Shown here: positions 50,195 through 60,100 of the stretch, piece by piece
Layout: each line of letters opens with the position of its first letter
Position numbering within the stretch: the stretch's first letter is position 1
NCBI RefSeq assembly: GCF_018199995.1
Contig: NZ_CP073578.1
Coordinates: forward strand, 2,232,001 to 2,296,000
DNA length: 64,000 bases
DNA from: Photobacterium sp. GJ3
GTDB taxonomy: Bacteria; Pseudomonadota; Gammaproteobacteria; Enterobacterales; Vibrionaceae
Reading direction: 5' to 3'
Translations under genes and position numbers: made by a program
The notes under the pieces: model-generated
Database searches by the model: none
What the model was told of the DNA's origin: nothing
What the model saw: only the letters and a program-made list of their open reading frames with translations

Positions 50195-50291
50195 AAAAAA
50201 CACCCCAACACTAGAAAAAATTCACCACATCCAACAAAATCCGAATACTATTCACTAAAGGTGAGTTTTTTACATTGAATGGGGGTTTTTG
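50195..50291. repeat. Imperfect long inverted repeat in the asnB leader/promoter region
   Basis: Bases 50195-50226 and 50260-50291 match as inverted repeats at about 23 of 32 positions, enclosing 33 bases. Both arms contain an A6/T6 block and an ACC/GGT-rich end. Confidence 0.55.
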
Positions 50292-50420
50292 GTTGCTTTT
50301 ATTTGTTGAATACGCAATTTTAACAAACAGAACGAAACAAAAGCTGAGGGATAACAAAAATACCTCAATGACATCAGGCTTTGTTTCTCCAGAGTTTAAC
50401 CAAGTGTTGGAGTAGTCAGT

Positions 50421-52106
50421 ATGTGCTCAGTATTCGGGATTTTAGATATCAAAAGTGACCCAGCCGCCCTGCGTGAAACGGCGCTGGCCATGTCAAAGAA
50501 AATGCGCCACCGTGGACCAGACTGGTCGGGCATTTATTCGTCAGACAAAGCGATTCTGGCACACGAGCGTTTAGCCATTGTCGATTTGAACAGTGGTGAG
50601 CAACCGCTGTTCAACACAGAAAAGACACACATTCTGGCTGTGAACGGTGAAATCTATAACCACAAAGATCTGCGTGCTGAGCTGGCCACAGATTACCCGT
50701 TCCAAACCGAATCTGACTGCGAGATCATTCTGGCGCTCTATCAAGAAAAGGGACCGGAGCTGCTGGATTATCTCAACGGTATCTTTGGTTTCATTCTGTA
50801 TGATGAGGCGGAAGATGCTTACCTGATCGGCCGTGACCACATCGGTATTATCCCGCTCTACCACGGTCACGATGAGCACGGCAACTACTATGTTGCGTCT
50901 GAAATGAAAGCTCTGGTGCCTGTCTGTAAAACCATCAGTGAATTCCCTCCGGGTCATTACCTGTGGTGTAAACAGGGTGAACCTGCTCAGGCACCTGTTC
51001 GTTACTATAAGCGTGACTGGATGGCTTATGATGCCGTTCAGGATGCGGAAACAAACAAAGAAAAACTGAAAGCTGCACTGGAAGGTGCCGTGAAGCGTCA
51101 ATTGATGACCGACGTCCCTTATGGTGTTCTGTTGTCTGGTGGCCTGGATTCCTCTGTGATTTCAGCAATTACCAAGCAGTTTGCATCACGCCGTATTGAA
51201 GACAATGAACAGTCTGACGCCTGGTGGCCGACGCTGCACTCATTCGCCATTGGCCTGGAAGGCGCACCGGATCTGAAAGCAGCCAAGAAAGTTGCGGACC
51301 ATATCGGCACCGTCCACCACGAACTGACTTATACCGTTCAGGAAGGTCTGGACGCGATCCGTGACGTGATTTACCACATTGAAACTTATGATGTCACCAC
51401 GATTCGCGCCTCGACACCGATGTACCTGATGTCACGTAAGATTCGTGCGATGGGCATCAAGATGGTCTTATCCGGTGAAGGTGCAGACGAAGTGTTCGGT
51501 GGTTATCTGTACTTCCATAAAGCACCAAACGCACAGGAGTTCCACGAAGAAACCGTTCGTAAGCTGCTGGCGCTGAACATGTTTGACTGTGCCCGTGCCA
51601 ACAAATCCATGGCTGCCTGGGGCATTGAAGCCCGGGTTCCTTTCCTGGATAAAGAATTCCTGGAAGTGGCGATGAGCATCAACCCGCAGGACAAAATGTG
51701 CGGCAACGGCAAAATGGAAAAACACATCATTCGCGAATGTTTTGGTGATTTGTTACCGGAGTCTGTGGCATGGCGTCAGAAAGAGCAGTTCTCTGATGGT
51801 GTGGGCTACAACTGGATTGACACATTAAAAGAAGTGGCTGCCGCGAAGGTTTCTGATCAGCAACTGGAAACGGCACGCTTCCGCTTCCCGTACAACACGC
51901 CGACAACCAAAGAAGCCTATGTGTACCGCGAGATTTTTGAAGAGCTGTTCCCACTGGAAGATGCTGCGAAATGTGTGCCGGGTGGACCTTCCATCGCGTG
52001 TTCTTCTGCCAAAGCAATTGAATGGGATGAGAGCTTCAAGAACAGTGCAGACCCTTCAGGTCGTGCCGTGGCTGCCGTCCATAACGAAGCCTATCAGAAG
52101 GCTTAA
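50421..52106 (+). CDS. asnB: Asparagine synthetase B (glutamine-hydrolysing)
   Basis: Makes asparagine from aspartate, ATP and glutamine. The 561-residue product has the Ntn-type glutaminase domain beginning MCSVFGILDI, with Cys 2 as nucleophile after Met removal, RHRGPDWSG, and the synthetase domain with the PP-loop LLSGGLDSSVISA and SGEGADEVFGGYLYFHKAP. Length is near E. coli AsnB (554). TTGGAG lies ahead of ATG. It forms a monocistronic unit with its own terminator, convergent with gnd. Confidence 0.97.
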   Translation: MCSVFGILDIKSDPAALRETALAMSKKMRHRGPDWSGIYSSDKAILAHERLAIVDLNSGEQPLFNTEKTHILAVNGEIYNHKDLRAELATDYPFQTESDCEIILALYQEKGPELLDYLNGIFGFILYDEAEDAYLIGRDHIGIIPLYHGHDEHGNYYVASEMKALVPVCKTISEFPPGHYLWCKQGEPAQAPVRYYKRDWMAYDAVQDAETNKEKLKAALEGAVKRQLMTDVPYGVLLSGGLDSSVISAITKQFASRRIEDNEQSDAWWPTLHSFAIGLEGAPDLKAAKKVADHIGTVHHELTYTVQEGLDAIRDVIYHIETYDVTTIRASTPMYLMSRKIRAMGIKMVLSGEGADEVFGGYLYFHKAPNAQEFHEETVRKLLALNMFDCARANKSMAAWGIEARVPFLDKEFLEVAMSINPQDKMCGNGKMEKHIIRECFGDLLPESVAWRQKEQFSDGVGYNWIDTLKEVAAAKVSDQQLETARFRFPYNTPTTKEAYVYREIFEELFPLEDAAKCVPGGPSIACSSAKAIEWDESFKNSADPSGRAVAAVHNEAYQKA

Positions 52107-52178
52107 ACCGAGCGTTACTCCATCCAAGAGCGCGTCCGCCTTTGCCTGCTTTATCTCCGCTTGCAAAGGCACATTACA

Positions 52179-52200
52179 GGGGCCAGGAAGGCCCCTTTTC
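52179..52200 (+). terminator. Terminator of asnB
   Basis: GGGGCC-AGGAA-GGCCCC followed by TTTTC. Confidence 0.85.
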
Positions 52201-52292
52201 CTTTTCATATCCTGAAGAAAAACACACCGTTTCTCCCGAAACCAGCACCCTGCTCCATCTCTGAATGACAGACTTGATAAAATGCAGGCCAT

Positions 52293-52318
52293 AAAAAAGG
52301 AGCCCTGAGGCTCCTTTT
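52293..52318 (-). terminator. Terminator of the zwf-pgl-gnd operon
   Basis: AAAAAAGGAGCC-CTGA-GGCTCCTTTT, with the A-tract giving a T run on the minus strand, 23 bases past the gnd stop. Confidence 0.88.
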
Positions 52319-52340
52319 CTGATAGCACTTGCAAACAAAA

Positions 52341-53789
52341 TTAAACGTCGTAAGTGGTTGATGCAGTGTCGCCGCCAGTACCAGTCCAGTTGGTGTGGAA
52401 GTACTGACCACGTGGCTGATCCAGACGCTCATAAGTGTGCGCACCAAAGTAGTCACGTTGTGCCTGAATCATGTTTGCAGGCAGACGTGCAGTGGTATAG
52501 CCATCCAGGAACGTCAGCGCTGAAGTCAGGCACGGCATTGGCAGACCAATTTCCAGTGACTTCGCAGCCACTTTACGCCATGACTTCATCGCGTTGTCCA
52601 GAATCGCTTTGAAGTATGGGTCTGAGCCCAGGAAGGCCAGCGATGAATCCGTTTCGAATGCATCCCGGATATTCCCCAGGAACGCAGAACGGATGATACA
52701 GCCGCCACGCCACATCAGGGCAACGTTACCGTAGTTCAAGTTCCAGCCATTGTCGTCAGAAGCCTGACGCATCAGCATAAAGCCTTGTGCGTAAGAAATA
52801 ATTTTTGATGCCAGCAGTGCCTGACGCACCGCTTCCAGCCATTCTGCTTTGTCGCCTGCCACGGTTCCCACAGTTTTGCCGAACAGCTTCTCTGCGTCTT
52901 CACGCTGACCTTTCAGCGAAGACAGGCAACGTGCAAACACAGATTCAGTGATCAGTGTCAGTGGAATCCCCATGTCCAGGGCATTGATGCCTGTCCACTT
53001 ACCGGTCCCTTTCTGGCCCGCAGAATCCAGGATTTTCTCGACCAGCGGCTCGCCGTCTTCGTCACGATAAGCCAGAATATCTGCTGTAATTTCAATCAGG
53101 TAGCTATTCAGCTCGGTCTCGTTCCAGTCACGGAACGCTTGCTCCATTTCCTCGTGCGTCATGCCAAGGCCTGTCTTCATGAAGTGATACGCTTCACTGA
53201 TCAGCTGCATGTCGCCGTATTCGATACCGTTGTGAACCATTTTCACGAAGTGACCGGCACCCGATTCACCAACCCAGTCACAACAAGGCTCGCCCTGCTC
53301 TGTCTTGGCTGCAATCGCCTGGAAGATTGGCTTCACGAATGGCCATGCTTCAGAATCGCCGCCAGGCATGATGGAAGGCCCGAAACGTGCGCCTTCTTCA
53401 CCGCCGGAAACACCCGCACCGATAAAGCGCAGGCCTTTCTCTTTCAGGTAAGCCACACGACGGATTGAATCCGGGTAGTTCGAGTTTCCGCCATCAATAA
53501 TGATGTCGCCTTTATCCAGCAGTGGGATCAGCTGCTCGATAAAGCTGTCCACCACATCACCGGCACGCACCATCAGCATAATTTTGCGAGGTGCTTCCAG
53601 CTTGTCCACCAGCTCTTGCAGGCTGTATGCGCCTTCAATCTTGGTGCCTTTCGCCGGACCACTCAGAAATTCATCGACTTTGGCAGCTGTACGGTTATGC
53701 GCAACGACCTTAAAGCCATGGTCATCCATGTTCAGGATCAGGTTTTGGCCCATCACGGCGAGGCCGATTACACCAATATCACCTTTCAT
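52341..53789 (-). CDS. gnd: 6-phosphogluconate dehydrogenase (decarboxylating)
   Basis: Oxidises 6-phosphogluconate to ribulose 5-phosphate, CO2 and NADPH. The 482-residue long-chain form has GLAVMGQNLILNMDDHGF, DGGNSNYPDSIRR, GAGVSGGEEGARFGPSIMPGG-type substrate loop, KMVHNGIEYGDMQLISEAY (catalytic Lys) and a C-terminal segment with AQRDYFGAHTYERLD. ATG 53789 is chosen behind GGAG, four bases after the pgl stop; an in-frame TTG at 53804 overlaps pgl. Confidence 0.97.
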   Translation of the reverse strand: MKGDIGVIGLAVMGQNLILNMDDHGFKVVAHNRTAAKVDEFLSGPAKGTKIEGAYSLQELVDKLEAPRKIMLMVRAGDVVDSFIEQLIPLLDKGDIIIDGGNSNYPDSIRRVAYLKEKGLRFIGAGVSGGEEGARFGPSIMPGGDSEAWPFVKPIFQAIAAKTEQGEPCCDWVGESGAGHFVKMVHNGIEYGDMQLISEAYHFMKTGLGMTHEEMEQAFRDWNETELNSYLIEITADILAYRDEDGEPLVEKILDSAGQKGTGKWTGINALDMGIPLTLITESVFARCLSSLKGQREDAEKLFGKTVGTVAGDKAEWLEAVRQALLASKIISYAQGFMLMRQASDDNGWNLNYGNVALMWRGGCIIRSAFLGNIRDAFETDSSLAFLGSDPYFKAILDNAMKSWRKVAAKSLEIGLPMPCLTSALTFLDGYTTARLPANMIQAQRDYFGAHTYERLDQPRGQYFHTNWTGTGGDTASTTYDV

Positions 53790-53793
53790 TCTT

Positions 53794-54519
53794 TTATTCT
53801 CCAATCGCTAACTTACTGGCTGCTACTGCATCCAAATACCATTCTGTCTTCCCCTGACGCGCCTGAATTTTGGCGGCTGGGTAAGGCAGGCTATCGGCGG
53901 ATTGCGTGTGGATTTCTTCCACAATGTCGGTTTTCCCCGCACCGATAACCAAATATGAGATACGTTTCGCGGCTTCCAGCACACGGGCTGATTTACTGAC
54001 ACGCAGCTGACCGCTTTGAGGATGAGGGGCCACAAGGCTCAGGGCCGGCTCATCATAGTTGGTTTGTCCCGGAAACAGTGACGCCGTGTGGCCATCATCG
54101 CCCACGCCCAGCAGGATCCAGTCAAACACTGGCAGGCCGTTCTCGGTTGGAATCACAGCCAGCATTTCGTCGGCGAAGCGCTGTGCTTCAGCCTGTGGGT
54201 CGTCTTCACCACGGATCCGGTGAATGTTCTCCGCCGGAATCGCAACATGGTCAAACAACAGTGCTTGCGCACAGCCATAGTTGCTTTCAGCATCATCCGG
54301 TGCAACGCAACGCTCGTCGCCCCACCAGAAATGCAGATTATTCCAGTTCACACCTTCCGCATATGGCGTTTTCGCCAGCGCAGAAAAGAGTTGTTTCGGC
54401 GTACTGCCACCAGACAGAGACACATGAACCGCTTTGCCCTGCTGGCTGATCGCCATCAGATCATCAGCCAGACTTGTAACAACCTCTTCCGCGCTGTTGT
54501 GGATTTTCAGTTCAGTCAT
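53794..54519 (-). CDS. pgl: 6-phosphogluconolactonase (DevB/SOL type)
   Basis: Hydrolyses 6-phosphogluconolactone. The 241-residue product has the sugar-isomerase-like phosphate loop VSLSGGSTPKQLFSAL, FWWGDERCVAPDDAESNYG and LLGVGDDGHTASLFPG. It is not the E. coli beta-propeller YbhE type. Starts one base after the zwf stop codon and ends 4 bases before the gnd start, giving a compact zwf-pgl-gnd operon for the whole oxidative pentose-phosphate branch. Confidence 0.96.
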   Translation of the reverse strand: MTELKIHNSAEEVVTSLADDLMAISQQGKAVHVSLSGGSTPKQLFSALAKTPYAEGVNWNNLHFWWGDERCVAPDDAESNYGCAQALLFDHVAIPAENIHRIRGEDDPQAEAQRFADEMLAVIPTENGLPVFDWILLGVGDDGHTASLFPGQTNYDEPALSLVAPHPQSGQLRVSKSARVLEAAKRISYLVIGAGKTDIVEEIHTQSADSLPYPAAKIQARQGKTEWYLDAVAASKLAIGE

Positions 54520-54520
54520 C

Positions 54521-56020
54521 TTACAACTCGCAATATTCAGTATCAGTCAGGTTTGAACACGGGAAACGCCATTGGCGGTCGTCCCGGGCCAGCAGCTCAT
54601 CGGCTTCTTTCGGTCCCCAGGTACCACAAGCGTAGCCAAACAGCGCATGCGGATCCTGATTAAAAGACAGAATTGGCTGCACGTATCGCCAGCACGCTTC
54701 AACCGCGTCACTGCGCGCAAAGAGCGTAGAATCCCCACTCATCGCATCCAGCAGTAAGCGCTCATAAGCCGTCAGAACGTTGCTGTCTTCCAGTTCGTTA
54801 TAACGGAAATCCATCGCAACTTCCTGCGTGTTGAACCCGGCACCTGGACGTTTCAGGGCGAAGTTCATCAGGATGCCTTCATCTGGCTGGATACGCAGCA
54901 CCAGCTTATTGTCCGGCGCATCTTTGCCAAAGACAGGATGCGGTGTTTTCTTGAAGTGAATGACCACTTCTGTGACACGGGTTGGCAGACGCTTACCGGT
55001 TCGGATGTAAAACGGGACACCATTCCAGCGCCAGTTATTGATAAATGCTTTCAGACCGACATAAGTCTCTGTCCGGGAATCTTCTGCAACGCCAGGCTCT
55101 TCGCGATAACCGGCCAGCTCTTTGCCACGCCATTCCGATGCGGTGTACTGACCCAGCACCAGGTTCTTGCGCAGGTCTTCCTCTGACAGCGGTTGCAGGC
55201 TGTTCAGAACTTTTGCCACTTCATCGCGCATCGCATTACCATTGATCGCAGAAGGTGGCTCCATCGCGACCATCGCCAGAACCTGCAGCAAATGGTTCTG
55301 CAGCATGTCGCGAACGGCGCCTGCGTTATCGTAGTACCCCCCGCGCTCTTCAACGCCCAGAAACTCTGCCGCGGTGATTTCTACCGAATCAATAAAATTG
55401 CGGTTCCACAGGGGTTCAAACATCCCGTTGGCAAACCGGAAAACCAGCAGATTCTGGACGGTTTCTTTACCCAGGTAATGGTCGATACGGAAAATCTGAT
55501 TTTCTCTGAAATGCTGATGCAGCTTTTTGTCCAGCTCCTGAGCGGTTTCCAGATCATAACCAAATGGCTTTTCAATGATCAGTCGCTTCCAGCCGTTGCT
55601 TTCATCATTCAGACCATGTGCAGCCAAACTGGCTGGAATCACATCATACAGACTTGGAGGCGTCGCGAGGTAAAAGAGGGTATTTCGAGGGGCAACAGAT
55701 TGAGCAGCTTTTTCTTCAAGTCGTTGTTGCAGCTTACCATAGTCATCACAATCGAGCGTATTGATGGCCTGATATCCAACATGCTGACAAAATGCCGCCA
55801 GTTTCTCAGGGTCCGTCTTCTCCGTTTTCAGTAAAGAAGCCCGAACTTTCTCTCTGTATTCCTCATCACCATGAGCCGTTCGGCTGACGCCGAGGATAGA
55901 GAAATCAGATGGTAACATCTGATTGACATACAGATGATACAGCGCTGGGATAAGCTTGCGATAGGTTAGATCGCCAGAGGCACCAAAAATAACGATATCG
56001 CTGTTTTCAGGTATGACCAT
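54521..56020 (-). CDS. zwf: Glucose-6-phosphate dehydrogenase
   Basis: Oxidises glucose 6-phosphate to the lactone with NADP+ reduction. The 499-residue product has the nucleotide fold [20 protein letters not shown], the active-site [20 protein letters not shown] and the C-terminal NALRIQ-type sheet with [23 protein letters not shown] lies ahead of ATG 56020. First gene of zwf-pgl-gnd; the 634-base region upstream holds its control elements. Confidence 0.97.
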   Translation of the reverse strand: MVIPENSDIVIFGASGDLTYRKLIPALYHLYVNQMLPSDFSILGVSRTAHGDEEYREKVRASLLKTEKTDPEKLAAFCQHVGYQAINTLDCDDYGKLQQRLEEKAAQSVAPRNTLFYLATPPSLYDVIPASLAAHGLNDESNGWKRLIIEKPFGYDLETAQELDKKLHQHFRENQIFRIDHYLGKETVQNLLVFRFANGMFEPLWNRNFIDSVEITAAEFLGVEERGGYYDNAGAVRDMLQNHLLQVLAMVAMEPPSAINGNAMRDEVAKVLNSLQPLSEEDLRKNLVLGQYTASEWRGKELAGYREEPGVAEDSRTETYVGLKAFINNWRWNGVPFYIRTGKRLPTRVTEVVIHFKKTPHPVFGKDAPDNKLVLRIQPDEGILMNFALKRPGAGFNTQEVAMDFRYNELEDSNVLTAYERLLLDAMSGDSTLFARSDAVEACWRYVQPILSFNQDPHALFGYACGTWGPKEADELLARDDRQWRFPCSNLTDTEYCEL

Positions 56021-56107
56021 GTTCTTTTTCTTTCCCTACAGGTGTACAGGTTTGACGGGGCTTTAAGTCCGGCAAAGCATAACATTCAGAACGACAGTGT
56101 GCTGATG

Positions 56108-56162
56108 TCCTGACCTCTTAATTTAATAGCTACAGCCTATTAAACATGGGGGTTCGTCAGGA
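56108..56162. repeat. Nested inverted repeat upstream of zwf
   Basis: The inner arms TTTAATAG (56122-56129) and CTATTAAA (56137-56144) are perfect around 7 bases. The outer arms TCCTGAC (56108-56114) and GTCAGGA (56156-56162) are also perfect. It might be an operator or an RNA structure about 110 bases ahead of zwf. Confidence 0.6.
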
Positions 56163-56606
56163 TGCCGCACACTATAGCTGTATTTGTCACAAAGTTACAT
56201 CCCGCCCATTCTACCAACTGACATAAAAACTAAAACACAGCGAATTGATAAAATATCTCACGCCAGCCATTCTGAGCACCTCCTGATCACGGACTGCAAT
56301 AAAATGTGGCGAGAACATCTCTCAAAAACATTCGAAATACCCCGAAAATGACAAAATTGCCGAACTTACTTTTTTCAGCCCCTGAAAGAGAATCTGAGTT
56401 TTTACCCGCCTGTTTTCTGGATTCAGCCTCACAGAAGCAGTCAAAAGTTGCACACTTGCCGCAGTTTTCACAATGTCGTGCTGGTTCCAGTTTCGGGTCG
56501 CCCGATTGAAAGTAATTAACAAAACCTATCACACGAAATCGTTTGCCTGGGTCATTTTTCCGGATTCACTCGCGAATTTGATCCTTCTCCCGGTATTAAA
56601 GTCACA

Positions 56607-56634
56607 AAAAAACCGCCAGACTGGCGGTTTTTTA
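56607..56634 (-). terminator. Terminator of gsk
   Basis: AAAAAAACCGCCAG-A-CTGGCGGTTTTTT, 21 bases past the gsk stop; its symmetry would allow action on both strands. Confidence 0.88.
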
Positions 56635-56654
56635 CAAGTTTTTTCAGGCCGGGA

Positions 56655-57956
56655 TTAACGCTCCCAGTACGCCTCTTCGAGGCTGTCTTCCCGCTCCGGC
56701 AAACCCCGAGACAAACGCGGCGAATGCTGTGCCAGCACTTCATAGCTGACCCGGTTGGAGTACAGGCAAATCTGCGAGAAAGAGGAATACGTCAGAAAAT
56801 CATAGCTGTGCTTGCTCGACTTCGGCACATTCTCTTTATGATAACGGTTGGCAGCCATATCGTGCAGCAGCGCAGACAGCGCACCATCACCCGCCCCGTT
56901 CGTGTTCTTGATCCGCTCCGGCCCACCCATGTACGGGGCAATGTGTGAGTAAACCTTTATTGGGGTTTCACAACCCGCTTTGAGCATTGGACGGCTGAAC
57001 TCATAACGGTTAAATTCCGGAATCTCACCCGGCAATAATGGCAGGCTTGTAGTTCGTTTGGTGGTTTCTTCCGTATAACCCGCCGTATAAAGACCGACAG
57101 GTCCGGCAGTGCACAACACAAAATCAACCCAATCCAGCGCTTTATCTGATGCCATCAGCGGATCAGCATAACCGGTCAGTGCCTCTGCTTCGTCTTCGTT
57201 CATCGCCAGCACGGTCACATGGTCACGCAGGAAATCACGCCACCATTGCGGATCATCTGCAATCACAAACTTGGTCCCGAGCGTCAGCACCACAGGCACA
57301 TCGTATTTTTTCGCATACTCAATTGCGCGCATGGTTGCTTCCGGCATTGGATCACCGTCTTTACAACGCACCAGATAAGCCGTCAGAACCAGAGCAGAAG
57401 CACGTTCAAAAATGGATTCCGGAATACTGTTCGGCTCAAGCTGGTTCATACGACCTTCGTTGATCGCAAAAGTACGTTCACCATCCGGTGTAATCAGCGC
57501 AAAGCAGCGTCCAATCGGACCTGACACAGGCTGAAGATGGTTCAGATCCATGCGGCTGGAGGTATTCACCAGATAACGGTACGCATAGCTGCCAATCTGA
57601 ATATCCTGGCTCATGACGCCAAGCAACACAGATTTATCATCCGCCAGCACAGAATAGTTGTGCAGCGTGTTGCCAATCGTGCCACCGGCAAATTCATGAC
57701 GGATGAGATCATTTTCTTTCAGCTCGCGGTAAAGCTCTTCAGCAGCATCTTCAGCAATGACCAGAGAGTGACCTTTGCTGAGTGCATATCGGCTCAGAAA
57801 TTCATCATCCACGCAGGCTTCAATATCAACCAGTGTCTGGTCAATCCCAACAACATGGGTGCGCTCAAGAGGCTTGGTGCTGGCCTGAGTCAGAAGCGGA
57901 TCTCGGGCATGAACAGGAAAGTAGTGTTTTGATTTACGTTGACCAGGAAATTTCAT
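56655..57956 (-). CDS. gsk: Inosine-guanosine kinase
   Basis: Phosphorylates inosine and guanosine in purine salvage. The 433-residue PfkB-family product begins MKFPGQRKSKHYFPVHARDP, has HVVGIDQTLVDIEACVDDEF near the sugar site, GGTIGNTLHNYSVLADD, and the anion-hole/catalytic-base NTNGAGDGALSALLHD. ATG 57956 gives the family N-terminus; the open frame extends back to 58049 through a hydrophobic stretch that is probably untranslated. Follows hemH by 123 bases, conserving hemH-gsk order. Confidence 0.95.
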   Translation of the reverse strand: MKFPGQRKSKHYFPVHARDPLLTQASTKPLERTHVVGIDQTLVDIEACVDDEFLSRYALSKGHSLVIAEDAAEELYRELKENDLIRHEFAGGTIGNTLHNYSVLADDKSVLLGVMSQDIQIGSYAYRYLVNTSSRMDLNHLQPVSGPIGRCFALITPDGERTFAINEGRMNQLEPNSIPESIFERASALVLTAYLVRCKDGDPMPEATMRAIEYAKKYDVPVVLTLGTKFVIADDPQWWRDFLRDHVTVLAMNEDEAEALTGYADPLMASDKALDWVDFVLCTAGPVGLYTAGYTEETTKRTTSLPLLPGEIPEFNRYEFSRPMLKAGCETPIKVYSHIAPYMGGPERIKNTNGAGDGALSALLHDMAANRYHKENVPKSSKHSYDFLTYSSFSQICLYSNRVSYEVLAQHSPRLSRGLPEREDSLEEAYWER

Positions 57957-58079
57957 GATATCGCGCTGCCGGGTAGAAAAAAAACTTGCGGATGATATCA
58001 CAAAATATAGAACAATGAAGAAAAGGCCCACACAATTAGTGAGAGCCAAATCATAGTATTTGTGAAAGTTAAGAAAAAG

Positions 58080-59048
58080 TTACCAGGACTGCGTATGGTG
58101 GCGGATCAGGCTTTCCATCATGTTGATATGGGCCGGGCTGTCATTGAGGCAAGGAATCAGATTGAAGCACTCGCCCCCCGCTTCCAGGAAGGCTTCCTGA
58201 CATCCCTCTGCGATTTCTTCCAGCGTTTCCAGACAATCAACCGAGAAGGCCGGACAAATGACATCCAGCCGCTTGACCCCCTTTTGAGCCAATTCAATGA
58301 TCGTGGGTTCCGTGTATGGTTTCAGCCATTCTTCCCGGCCAAAAATAGACTGATAACTCATGCTCATTTTCTCGCGCGGCATCGCCAGAGCTTCAGCCAG
58401 TAACGCTGTGGTGTCGTTACAATGCACCGGGTACGGATCGCCTAAATCCGCATAGCGTTTCGGGATACCATGATAAGAACAAAGCAGGTAATCCGGTTGA
58501 CCGCGCTCATCCCAAGCCGCCTGTACCGAGTTAGCCAACGCTTCAATATAAGCCGGGTGGTCCTGATAATGATTGATGAATCTCAGCTCAGGCAGGTAAG
58601 CAGCCTGCTTCAGGCTGGCTGCAATCTTGTCGAACACAGCCGCTGTTGTGGTGCGTGAATATTGCGGATAGAGCGGCAACACAACAATTTTCTGACACCC
58701 CTGATCCCGGAGTGACGCCAATGCCGACGGAATACTCGGGTTCCCGTAAGTCATCCCCAGAGCGACCGGCAAGCCCAGCTGAGATTCCAAGGCCGCTCGC
58801 TGACGCTGAGAATAGACCATCAGCGGGGAGCCCTCTTCCATCCAAATCGACTGATACAGCTTCGCAACTTTGGGGGCGCGAATCGGCAGAATTGCGCCAT
58901 AAAGCGCCGGACGCCAGATCAATGGATTCAAATCAACCACACGCTGATCACTCAAAAACTCAGCGAGAAACCGTTTTACAGCGCCAGAAGTCGCTTCATC
59001 AGGTGTACCCAGGTTCACCAAAAGTACGCCAATACCTTTATTCTCCAT
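58080..59048 (-). CDS. hemH: Ferrochelatase
   Basis: Inserts ferrous iron into protoporphyrin IX, the last heme step. The 322-residue product has [19 protein letters not shown] at the N-terminus, the catalytic-His segment [18 protein letters not shown] and the C-terminal [18 protein letters not shown]. Three starts are adjacent (GTG 59054, ATG 59051, ATG 59048); the last leaves the best spacing from AGG. Lies between adk and gsk as in E. coli. Confidence 0.95.
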   Translation of the reverse strand: MENKGIGVLLVNLGTPDEATSGAVKRFLAEFLSDQRVVDLNPLIWRPALYGAILPIRAPKVAKLYQSIWMEEGSPLMVYSQRQRAALESQLGLPVALGMTYGNPSIPSALASLRDQGCQKIVVLPLYPQYSRTTTAAVFDKIAASLKQAAYLPELRFINHYQDHPAYIEALANSVQAAWDERGQPDYLLCSYHGIPKRYADLGDPYPVHCNDTTALLAEALAMPREKMSMSYQSIFGREEWLKPYTEPTIIELAQKGVKRLDVICPAFSVDCLETLEEIAEGCQEAFLEAGGECFNLIPCLNDSPAHINMMESLIRHHTQSW

Positions 59049-59196
59049 CATCACCTACATTCGAGTTTCTTAATCATTGTCAGTGCTGACCGCAGTGTAC
59101 CATTAAGCTTTTGATTTGCCTTCCCTCATTTCCGATCCCGCGCCGCCAGTCGTCAGCCATCACAGTGGATGCGCCCGCAGGGATTCTCAGGCACAA

Positions 59197-59225
59197 AAAA
59201 AGCGGAAGACTTTCGCCTCCCGCTT
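59197..59225 (-). terminator. Probable terminator of adk
   Basis: On the minus strand AAGCGG pairs with CCGCTT around an interior that also folds partly, followed by a T7 run. Confidence 0.6.
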
Positions 59226-59276
59226 CTTGATCCGGCTGAACGCTGAGCCCGAATCGACTCAGTCAAAACCGCTTGA

Positions 59277-59945
<669 letters not shown>

Positions 59946-60059
59946 TTAGCCGGAGTTTTTGGAAAGTCAGAAAAATACACTGATTAGACCATCGTCGCAA
60001 GTCTGGTTCTGAAACGGCGCCGCGATTACATTCTTTATCAGCATACTCTTTGACACAAA

Positions 60060-60086
60060 ACGGGCGCAGATCCCTTCTGCGCCCGT
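60060..60086 (-). terminator. Terminator of htpG
   Basis: ACGGGCGCAGA and TCTGCGCCCGT are perfect 11-bp arms around TCCCT, with four A on the plus-strand left side giving TTTT on the minus strand. Confidence 0.85.
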
Positions 60087-60100
60087 CGGCATGATTGAAC

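Larger units (their letters stand above)
50125..50420. other. Intergenic region ahead of asnB
   Basis: 296 bases. A hairpin just past the antiporter stop (50147-50177, CCCCGAGCGG with CCGTTCGGGG) may end that transcript. Next come two AT-rich arms forming a long imperfect inverted repeat (50195-50226 with 50260-50291). The rest is AT-rich and probably holds the asnB promoter. No gene seen. Confidence 0.5.
56021..56654. other. Long intergenic region zwf / gsk
   Basis: 634 bases without a convincing gene, the largest gap in the window. It contains the zwf promoter side, a nested hairpin at 56108-56162, and the gsk terminator at 56607-56634. A minus-strand open frame at 56287-56532 would encode 81 residues with a Cys cluster (CENCGKCATFDCFC), starting with GTG and lacking a Shine-Dalgarno; I do not call it as a gene. 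Confidence 0.5.

Noticed and set aside
56287..56532. 81-codon minus-strand frame with a Cys cluster
   Set aside because: Starts with GTG without a Shine-Dalgarno, overlaps other equal-length frames, and resembles no family I know. Kept only as a note in the findings.
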